Shown in pieces: positions 50,543 to 57,815 of a stretch of DNA of 64,000 nt (the first letter of the stretch is position 1; every line of letters begins with the position of its first letter). A program made the position numbers and the translations under genes. The stretch spans positions 248,001 to 312,000 of the forward strand of contig JADJVA010000006.1 in assembly GCA_016716765.1 (NCBI GenBank), read 5' to 3'. The notes below the pieces were generated by a model. It was not told the origin of the DNA and ran no database searches. It was given only the letters and a program-made list of their open reading frames with translations. This DNA comes from Bdellovibrionales bacterium (GTDB taxonomy: Bacteria > Bdellovibrionota > Bdellovibrionia > Bdellovibrionales > UBA1609).

Positions 50543-51844
50543 TTACAAATCAAGTAGAAGGCGTGAAGGGTCTTCCATACCTTCCTTGATTTTAACGAGA
50601 AAACTAACACTTTCGCGCCCATCCACGATGCGATGATCATAGGAGAGAGCGACATACATCATGGATCGAATTTCAATTTTTCCATTAACGGCCATGGGTC
50701 GATCTTCAATTTTGTGGAGTCCAAGAATTCCACTTTGTGGTGGATTGAGAATGGGTGTGGACATCAGGGAGCCAAAAACTCCACCGTTCGATATCGTGAA
50801 AGTGCCATCAGCCAAATCATCCAAGGAAATCTTTCCGTCTCGCGCCTTGAGAGCGTAATGTCGAATGGCCAATTCGATTTCGGCTATCGAAAGTTGATCA
50901 GCATCGCGAATCACCGGAACGAGAAGCCCCTTCTCAGTGCTGACAGCGATCCCCATATTGATGAAATCCTTATAAAGGACTGAAGTTCCTTCGATTTCAG
51001 AATTCACTTGCGGAAAGGCCTTGAGTGCAGCCACAGTGGCTTTCACAAAAAATCCCATAAATCCAAGGCTGACTCCGTGTTTCTCTTTGAACGAATCTTT
51101 GTATTTCGCCCGCAGGGCCATCACTGCTGTCATATCGATTTCATTAAAGGTTGTGAGAATTGCAGCTGTGTGTTGGGCCTCAACCAATCGCCGAGCGATT
51201 GTTTGGCGAAGTTTTGACATTGGTACACGTTTTACATCGCCACTGGCTTTTGCTTTGGATTGCGGAAGAGGGAGGGGCGCTGCGAGCGTGGATTGCGTCG
51301 ATGTCCTTTCGCTCAAAGTGGCATCCATCTTTCCTGGATGGCCAGTCTGTGCGACCTCTAAAACATCCCCCTTTGTGAGACGACCTCCTTTGCCGCTACC
51401 GCTTCCAAGAGAGGCGGAATCGATTCCTTTTTCGCTCACAATTTTGCGCACCGCTGGACTTAAGTGAGGAGAGGAAGGGTTTCCCGCAGAGCTTCTGTGA
51501 CCATTTCCATTTCCGTTGCCATTGGCCGCCGCCGGAGTTGGTCCGGCTGGGGAAGGAGCGGCCGAAGATGTGGTTTTTCCAGTTTGGGTCGAATCGGAGC
51601 GAGGGCTTCCCTCTGTATCTATTGTTCCGATAATGGAGCCAATCTGTACGGTCTCTCCCTCTTGAACCTTTGTTGCAAGCACGCCGTCACTTTCTGCAAC
51701 GACTTCAACGCTGGCCTTGTCTGTTTCAAGGACAAGGAGCACGTCATCGCGCTTAACAGTTTCTCCGTTTTTCTTTTTCCATTCTGAAATTGTGGCTTCG
51801 GTAATTGATTCGCCTACGGCAGGAACTTTTATTTCAATTTTCAC
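50543..51844 (-). CDS. sucB: 2-oxoglutarate dehydrogenase E2, dihydrolipoyl succinyltransferase
   Basis: A 433-residue E2 core protein. The lipoyl domain is residues 1-75 with the modified lysine in ETDKASVEV (Lys43). A Gly/Ala/Pro/Thr-rich linker follows (80-125). The subunit-binding domain is SPAVRKIVSEKGID (about 130-165). The catalytic domain carries the signature SYDHRIVDGRE with His and Asp near the C terminus. It moves succinyl groups from SucA to CoA. GTG 51844 was chosen since AAAGGA lies nine bases upstream and the family begins Lys-Ile/Val-Glu; the frame is open 17 codons more. Confidence 0.96.
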   Translation of the reverse strand: MKIEIKVPAVGESITEATISEWKKKNGETVKRDDVLLVLETDKASVEVVAESDGVLATKVQEGETVQIGSIIGTIDTEGSPRSDSTQTGKTTSSAAPSPAGPTPAAANGNGNGNGHRSSAGNPSSPHLSPAVRKIVSEKGIDSASLGSGSGKGGRLTKGDVLEVAQTGHPGKMDATLSERTSTQSTLAAPLPLPQSKAKASGDVKRVPMSKLRQTIARRLVEAQHTAAILTTFNEIDMTAVMALRAKYKDSFKEKHGVSLGFMGFFVKATVAALKAFPQVNSEIEGTSVLYKDFINMGIAVSTEKGLLVPVIRDADQLSIAEIELAIRHYALKARDGKISLDDLADGTFTISNGGVFGSLMSTPILNPPQSGILGLHKIEDRPMAVNGKIEIRSMMYVALSYDHRIVDGRESVSFLVKIKEGMEDPSRLLLDL

Positions 51845-51907
51845 AGCGAAATATCCTTTTTTTGAAGAGATACCATTTATGGGAGCAGTGTACACTGCCT
51901 ATTAGGA

Positions 51908-54643
51908 TCAACTAAAGCACTTGTTTAAAATTTCGTCCTGTTCCTTTTGATGGGCCTTGGCAGATCCTGTGGCGGGGCTTGCTCGCTCTGTGCGCCCAAC
52001 GTACTCCACCTCGAGTTTTCTGAGGCCCAAATCATCTAAAAGTTCTCTCAGGCGCGGCCCGAGCGTTAACCAAGCCCCCATATTCTTTGGTTCTTCTTGG
52101 GCCCAAACAATCCTTTTTAAATTAGGAAAGCCATTTAAGAAAGGAGTCAGTTGAGTTCTTGGAAAAGGATACAGCTGTTCGATTCGAATGAGACTCGTCT
52201 TTTTTACTTTTTGAGGATGTTCATCGCGATATTTGTCGAGGTCGTAATAAAGCTTTCCTGAACATAAGACTACTTTTTCAACGTCAGGGAGCTGAGTTAT
52301 CGTTGGATCATCAAGTACTTCTTGAAAGTGACCTGTCTCCATGTCCTCGAGGCGCGAGACAACTTTAGGGTGTCGCAGAAGGGATTTTGGTGACATGACA
52401 ATGAGAGGTTTGCGGAAATCCCTTTTCATCTGGCGGCGGAGGAGGTGGAAAAAATTGGATGGAGTGGTGACGTTGCAGACTTGCATGTTCGTTTGTGCGC
52501 AGAGCTGAAGGAATCGCTCAAGGCGAGCGCTTGAGTGTTCGGGACCCTGGCCTTCGTACCCATGTGGCAAAAGAAGCGTGAGTCCTGCGCTGCGCAACCA
52601 TTTTTCTTCTCCGCTGGCTAGGAATTGATCAATGATAATTTGGGCTCCATTGGCAAAATCTCCAAATTGGGCCTCCCAGATCGTTAGGAATGTTGGATCA
52701 CCAATCGAGTTTCCATACTCAAATCCCAACACGGCCATTTCAGAGAGTGGCGAATTATAAACGCAAAACTCCCCATTTTCTGGATTCAATTGAGCGAGGG
52801 GACAGAACTCACTCCCATTCTTAATGTCAAAATAGACCGCTTGTCGATGTGTAAATGTTCCCCTTTTGCAGTCCTGCCCAGAAAGACGTACCGGAGTTCC
52901 TTCCAGGCACAAACTGCCATAAGCGAGTAACTCACACATCGCCCAATCAAGCCGATTCGAATCGAGCATCTCCTTGCGGCTCTCTATGAGTTTTTTTGTT
53001 TTCGGAAACAGCGCAAAATCACTGGGAGGAAGACTGACAAGCGCTTTGGCTGCCTTGTCCAAATCTTGACGCTTTACTCCGGTCGGCGTGGGTCTCTCAA
53101 AATCACTGGCGGTTCCTCGACGAAGGCCTTTCCATCGAGCATCGAAGGCGAGTGGCTTTGCTTCGGGTGGATTGGCCCTCGTGGAATTAAGAACAGCTTG
53201 GAGGTTATCAATTTTCTCACGATAAAATCCGTCGGCAAAATCAGCAGTTACATGACCTTCCTTAACCAACTGATCACGATAGATTTTGCAGGTGGTCGGG
53301 TGACTCTTGATGATTTCATACATCAAGGGTTGAGTGAAACTGGGTTCATCGCCCTCGTTGTGCCCAAAGCGTCGATAACAAATGAGATCAATCACCACAT
53401 CTTGCTTGAAGTCCTGACGAAATCGCAGCGCAATATCCATGGCGCGCACGCAAGCTTCAACATCATCTCCATTAACCAAAATGACGGGGGCCTTTACAGT
53501 TTTTGAGACGTCTGAGCTGTATTGAGTCGAACGGGAGTGACGCGGATCTGTTGTGAACCCGACTTGATTGTTGACGATGACATGAATCGTTCCTCCCACC
53601 TTGTATCCGTCGAGCTGTGACATTTGAAATGTTTCGCTCACGACCCCTTGGCCCGCAAAGGCCGCGTCCCCATGGATAAGAATAGGCAGGACCTTGCCTC
53701 TTTCAAGTGTGTCTTTGCGTTGGCGCTGCTTGGCGCGCGTCATTCCGCACACAACCGGATCAACGGCTTCCAGATGGCTTGGATTAAATGCGAGAGAGAT
53801 GTGGCAAGGACCACTTTTGGTGATCTTATCGGAAGAGTATCCAAGGTGATATTTGACATCCCCGTCGAATCCTAAATCTTTATAAGCTGTGCCATCAAAT
53901 TCTGAAAATATAACATCGATGGCCTTTTCCATAAAGTTGGCGAGGACATTGATGCGGCCCCGGTGGGCCATACCGATCACTATCTCTTCAAGTCCCAGAG
54001 GGGTGCCGTGGGCTGCAAGGACCTCAAGCATGGGAATGAGAGCGTCCCCTCCTTCAATCGAGAACCTCTTGGTTCCAACGTACCGAGTATGTATAAATTT
54101 TTCGAGGGTCTCTGTCCGCGCCAATTGACAATAAATTTCCTTCTTTTTTTCGACGGAAAGAGTTGGCTTCACCTGTTCTTCAAATTCACGTCGGAACCAT
54201 TTTCTCACGTCTGGGGGGCATTCAGCGAGTTGAGCGGTGAGGGTCCCGCAATAAGATTCCTCAAGGCGGCTGAGAATTTGTCGGAGATTGGTTTCACCGA
54301 GTCCCAGGGCTGTTCCCACATGAAAAATTTGCTCTAAGTCTGACTCAGAGAGATCAAAATTTTCCAAAGAAAAGGCTTCTGTTTGAGGCTTTTGAATTTT
54401 CAGGGGATCCAGATCAGCTTTCAAATGACCATAATCTCGGTAAAACTGAATGAGGTTGTAGACTCCCAATTCCTTCTTTGAAAAACTATCCGCAGCTGGG
54501 GAGGCAGATGTTGCTGCGGTCCCAAAAGACTGGGAAAATTCAAGGCCTTCAAAAAATTTCTGCCACAAAGGATCCACCTGTTCAGGGTTCTTGCGGTAGT
54601 CACTGTAGAGATTTTCGATGTATTCCATGTTGCTGCGAGCCAT
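51908..54643 (-). CDS. sucA: 2-oxoglutarate dehydrogenase E1 (thiamine diphosphate)
   Basis: A 911-residue E1 subunit. The start region MEYIENLYSDYRKNPEQVDPLW is typical of SucA. Further marks are HTRYVGTKRFSIEGGD, GMAHRGRINVLANF, HGDAAFAGQG, the ThDP region LICYRRFGHNEGDEPSFTQP, and the C-terminal EEPKNMGAW. It decarboxylates 2-oxoglutarate and transfers the succinyl group to the lipoyl arm of SucB. ATG 54643 was chosen as the start because upstream codons are unlike the family; the frame is open 37 codons further. Its stop is 64 bases from the sucB start. Confidence 0.97.
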   Translation of the reverse strand: MARSNMEYIENLYSDYRKNPEQVDPLWQKFFEGLEFSQSFGTAATSASPAADSFSKKELGVYNLIQFYRDYGHLKADLDPLKIQKPQTEAFSLENFDLSESDLEQIFHVGTALGLGETNLRQILSRLEESYCGTLTAQLAECPPDVRKWFRREFEEQVKPTLSVEKKKEIYCQLARTETLEKFIHTRYVGTKRFSIEGGDALIPMLEVLAAHGTPLGLEEIVIGMAHRGRINVLANFMEKAIDVIFSEFDGTAYKDLGFDGDVKYHLGYSSDKITKSGPCHISLAFNPSHLEAVDPVVCGMTRAKQRQRKDTLERGKVLPILIHGDAAFAGQGVVSETFQMSQLDGYKVGGTIHVIVNNQVGFTTDPRHSRSTQYSSDVSKTVKAPVILVNGDDVEACVRAMDIALRFRQDFKQDVVIDLICYRRFGHNEGDEPSFTQPLMYEIIKSHPTTCKIYRDQLVKEGHVTADFADGFYREKIDNLQAVLNSTRANPPEAKPLAFDARWKGLRRGTASDFERPTPTGVKRQDLDKAAKALVSLPPSDFALFPKTKKLIESRKEMLDSNRLDWAMCELLAYGSLCLEGTPVRLSGQDCKRGTFTHRQAVYFDIKNGSEFCPLAQLNPENGEFCVYNSPLSEMAVLGFEYGNSIGDPTFLTIWEAQFGDFANGAQIIIDQFLASGEEKWLRSAGLTLLLPHGYEGQGPEHSSARLERFLQLCAQTNMQVCNVTTPSNFFHLLRRQMKRDFRKPLIVMSPKSLLRHPKVVSRLEDMETGHFQEVLDDPTITQLPDVEKVVLCSGKLYYDLDKYRDEHPQKVKKTSLIRIEQLYPFPRTQLTPFLNGFPNLKRIVWAQEEPKNMGAWLTLGPRLRELLDDLGLRKLEVEYVGRTERASPATGSAKAHQKEQDEILNKCFS

Positions 54644-54921
54644 ATAGCTGAATTTTTCCAAAACTCTCCTCAACTCTTCTGTTCCAAAAATGTGTTCCGC
54701 GGCGCATTGCCCTGACGAACGGAGGAACCCTTTGTGATGTTGACAACAAAACAATATCCTAAAGCAATTTCCTATTTATAGCAGGTAAAGCTAAGGTCAG
54801 TCAGGTTCATTTTCTAAAAAGTCACAAGACCCTTTTGGCCGAAACGGCTGGCTTAGACTTTTTACCAGAAAACTTATTGGCAAAACTTAATTGTGGCATT
54901 GGTCTTGCTAGACTTTTTGGC

Positions 54922-55776
54922 ATGAAAAAAATGAGGAATAAACATTTCGCTTCCTGCATTGAGAGGTCGGTTCATTGGATAGTTTACATTTCTTTTGCAC
55001 TGGCCTCCTTTGACGTATCTTCTGGATCTAGGAAGACTGTGCCGCGCCAGCCAAGGGAAGTTCGTCTTTTTGAGAATGGTATTCAAGTCGAAAACTATCG
55101 GTATCTTGTAGAAAATATTATGCCTGACGACGTTTTGATTTTTGATGGCCAGCGGCGCTTTGAAGTCGTCCGCTTTTTGGGAAAAGGCAATACCACTCGC
55201 GTGCTTGAGGTGAAACATCAGTCGCATCGAAAAACGCTTGCATTGCGGATACCAATATCATCGGGAAAAAATAGCTGGGCGATTCCCGTACTTCCATACA
55301 CTGAATATATAAATATTTATTTGGACGTTGCCCCGAATTTCCCCCTACTTGTTCCTCAAATTCATGATTCCCTGCGCGGCCAATTTGCGTTAGTCGACCT
55401 GGTCAATGTGAAGTTCCTTTTGAGTGATGTGATCCAAAGTGAGATCCTCTACGAAATATACCACACCACTAACTCGGACGATATTCCAGCGTGGGCATAT
55501 GAAAATGGAGTACTTGTCCCTTCTCAGGATACAGAAAGCGCGTATGCGAGGCTTGCTGACCTAGACGTGCTTTTGGCGCCGATTTTAGAGATGTCCGATG
55601 TTGAAGCTAAACAGCTTTCATTTGATGGAAACAGATGGTGGATATTGGACTTCTTGGACGCGCGACTTCTACAAGGCACTCTCAGTATATCCCGAATAAC
55701 ATCGTTTCCCCTAGATTATCTTGTCTTGGTTCATAAACATTATATGGTCAAACCGGCAATTGAAGAGCTTGGTTGA
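54922..55776 (+). CDS. Exported kinase-fold (probable pseudokinase) protein
   Basis: A 284-residue protein with a membrane or signal segment (about 17-32, VHWIVYISFALASF) followed by what looks like a protein kinase N lobe: FEVVRFLGKGNTTRVLEVKH (glycine loop) and KTLALRI, where the usual AxK lysine is replaced by Leu-Arg. No HRD loop is visible, but WWILDFLDARL resembles the DFG strand. It may be a pseudokinase or an aminoglycoside/lipid kinase relative facing outside the cell, or membrane-tied. The start is uncertain (ATG 54922, frame open to 54835). A 37-codon frame follows 18 bases later. Confidence 0.6.
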   Translation: MKKMRNKHFASCIERSVHWIVYISFALASFDVSSGSRKTVPRQPREVRLFENGIQVENYRYLVENIMPDDVLIFDGQRRFEVVRFLGKGNTTRVLEVKHQSHRKTLALRIPISSGKNSWAIPVLPYTEYINIYLDVAPNFPLLVPQIHDSLRGQFALVDLVNVKFLLSDVIQSEILYEIYHTTNSDDIPAWAYENGVLVPSQDTESAYARLADLDVLLAPILEMSDVEAKQLSFDGNRWWILDFLDARLLQGTLSISRITSFPLDYLVLVHKHYMVKPAIEELG

Positions 55777-55794
55777 AGAATTCAAGCAGAAAGA

Positions 55795-55908
55795 ATGAAA
55801 TTTTTTGCCTCCAAAATCAATCCGTTAACGGGAACCCCCTTACATATTTACTCCAGTCTCGACAGAGACCCGGGGGATCAAAAATGCCAGAATTATCTCA
55901 AATATTAA
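55795..55908 (+). CDS. Possible 37-residue peptide after the pseudokinase
   Basis: ATG 55795 follows AGAAAGA and opens a 37-codon frame ending in TAA 55908 with gene-like codons (NPLTGTPLHIYSSLDRDPGD). It lies 18 bases after the pseudokinase stop and 26 bases before the convergent protease gene. No other support. Confidence 0.28.
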   Translation: MKFFASKINPLTGTPLHIYSSLDRDPGDQKCQNYLKY

Positions 55909-55934
55909 TCATTTATGTGGCTGTTGAAGGAGTC

Positions 55935-56846
55935 TCATTTTTGGCCGGAGGTTTTTGCTGGAGGAGGACCTCCCGCTGGTGCACCCGACGAAGGTTTTGG
56001 TCCCGTCACGAGAGGGCAGTTTTTTCCAGTGGCATAGAGAAATCGATCAGCCTCTTTGTATGGGAGTGTCCGATGTTGCTGAGATGCACCCCAGGAGTTG
56101 ATCGTATGAAAGACTTCTTTTTTGTCGTCATAGCCCGTAACTGTCACGCAATGATACCCGTGACCATCGGTGCTTGTAGTTATGACGATGGGTAAAGGGC
56201 CCTGACTTTCCTTTATCATTTTTTTCAAAGAATTCACCCTGTCATTGTCGTTGGCGAAATTAAGGTTCCTACAAGAGTCTTTGCCTTGGCTTGTTCCGCC
56301 CAGCTTAAGCTTTTTTCTGTTTTCCAGTGCAGCCTTGGCACATTTTATGAATTTCTCATTTGGTTTGTCTTGATGTTCAGGTTTCGACAATTCGGCAAGG
56401 CGTTGTTCGTAGCCTTGAAGATTGTCTTCAAGTGACTTCCCCTGCTGAGGGCAAAAAAGTTCATATGCTACCCCAGGTTTAATTCCAAACTTTTGCTCCC
56501 AATTACTATTTTCCTTTTCAGCAAATTCAGGTCCAGGGTGATCATTAATGCCTCTTGTCGCCGCACTTGCTTTAGATTGAAATTGGGCTCCCCAATCTTT
56601 TGTTTGATTGTCATAGGCAATGTATTCTTCTTCTGCACAAGCCCCAATGGCTTCAATTATTTGAAGATTGTCGCCGGGGCTCCAGCCTACTTTCAACATC
56701 TCATCAGAAGTTTTATGAAAGGAATGTGGATCGTCACACATTCTCTTCACGACGGAAATCATGGCAATCCAATTGGCAGAAACTCGAAATGGTTTCGTCG
56801 GCGAGGGTTTTGAATCCTTTGTTGCGCGAGCCATCGCTGTTGTCAT
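55935..56846 (-). CDS. Papain-like cysteine protease, C-terminal part (frame interrupted)
   Basis: This 303-codon frame holds the second half of a C1A-type peptidase: the catalytic His in DGHGYHCVTVTGY and the catalytic Asn in TINSWG, at the usual spacing. The tail is Pro/Gly/Ala-rich. The catalytic Cys lies in the frame 56856-57647, which is in the same frame but ends in TGA (56856-56858). ATG 56846 has no ribosome-binding site. The first 30 codons look less gene-like than an alternative frame (VYDNSDGSRNKGFKTLADET), so I infer two compensating indels, in AAAA at 56862-56865 and near 56780-56789. Together they give a secreted protease of about 570 residues. Confidence 0.72.
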   Translation of the reverse strand: MTTAMARATKDSKPSPTKPFRVSANWIAMISVVKRMCDDPHSFHKTSDEMLKVGWSPGDNLQIIEAIGACAEEEYIAYDNQTKDWGAQFQSKASAATRGINDHPGPEFAEKENSNWEQKFGIKPGVAYELFCPQQGKSLEDNLQGYEQRLAELSKPEHQDKPNEKFIKCAKAALENRKKLKLGGTSQGKDSCRNLNFANDNDRVNSLKKMIKESQGPLPIVITTSTDGHGYHCVTVTGYDDKKEVFHTINSWGASQQHRTLPYKEADRFLYATGKNCPLVTGPKPSSGAPAGGPPPAKTSGQK

Positions 56847-56855
56847 AGACGCAGG

Positions 56856-57647
56856 TCAGACAAAAGCATGGCATGTGCCATTTCTTCCTTGGTCACGATT
56901 GGGATCGCAGGCATCCTTTGTGGTTAAAACAGTTAGAGAGTCAGGATTTTCGCGTTGGCCGTCATTTTTCTTCTCTTTCTCTTGATCATTGTCCTTTTCC
57001 TTTTCTTTCTTCCAAGGAAGCTGCACGGGGGGGGCTTTTTTATGTTTTTCATTCAGTTCGCTCACGCGGCCCCAAAACTTGTCGCAGACATCCCTTCCCT
57101 TCTCGGGCGCACTCAGACAGACATCTTTGATTCCGCGATCAAGGTCTTCACTGATGGCCGCATAATCAGTGTCACCGATTTGATAGTCCTTTCCTTTTTC
57201 TTTGCAGCGCTCTGAAATAGTTTCTATCGGCACTCGGCTGATACAAGCCTGTTCCTCTTTCCCATAGATCTTTCCGCATTGGAAACCATCGTTTTGGCCC
57301 TTGCATCCCCTCCCGAGGGTGGGGCAAATCCCATTGTTGGTCGGCCGAATGACTCCTCCAATAATGCATTTTGGACCCCAAGCGCCTTTTTTCGTGGCGG
57401 CAAAGGAACGAGGGAGGATGGAGTCAAGAATGTCGAACAGAGAGACATCCATGCCGTTGCGCTGAAGAGAGGATTCGAGTTCTGCGACCGCTAGCTGTAG
57501 ACCTTTTGTGTAGGAAGTTCTCTGAGATCCCGTGAGTCGTTGATAGTTAGCAAGATTGATAAATGTGAAATTGGACTGTTCGGCCTTTATCGGCAAGGCT
57601 GCTGACATTGCAAAAAGAATTATCAAAAGTTTGTGGTGAGTCATCAA
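56856..57647 (-). CDS. Papain-like cysteine protease, N-terminal part with signal peptide
   Basis: A 263-codon frame beginning with a signal peptide (LLIILFAMSAALPIKA), then an unusual Cys-rich region of about 170 residues (CIIGGVIRPTNNGIC, CGKIYGKEEQAC), a Lys/Glu-rich linker (KKEKEKDNDQEKEKKND) and finally DQGRNGTCHAF, the papain catalytic motif with Gln253 and Cys259, four residues before the stop. The rest of the enzyme follows in the next frame. The Cys-rich part may be a prodomain or a binding domain. It would act outside the cell or in the periplasm. Confidence 0.75.
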   Translation of the reverse strand: MMTHHKLLIILFAMSAALPIKAEQSNFTFINLANYQRLTGSQRTSYTKGLQLAVAELESSLQRNGMDVSLFDILDSILPRSFAATKKGAWGPKCIIGGVIRPTNNGICPTLGRGCKGQNDGFQCGKIYGKEEQACISRVPIETISERCKEKGKDYQIGDTDYAAISEDLDRGIKDVCLSAPEKGRDVCDKFWGRVSELNEKHKKAPPVQLPWKKEKEKDNDQEKEKKNDGQRENPDSLTVLTTKDACDPNRDQGRNGTCHAFV

Positions 57648-57815
57648 CAGACCTCTCTTGTGAATACATTTTCAAATTCAAATAGATAGAGGTATCGTAT
57701 TCGATTCTGGTGGATAAGTTAAAAGTTGATGATGAGTTCGCTTAGTCTTGGACCTTAGTCGAAGGAACTTTTCTGATTCAGTGACCCTGTCTGAAAAATT
57801 CCCTACAATATTCTG

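Noticed and set aside
55870..56195. Plus-strand frame of about 100 codons over the papain-like gene end
   Set aside because: It is antisense to the Pro/Gly-rich tail of the protease and shows no signal beyond that.
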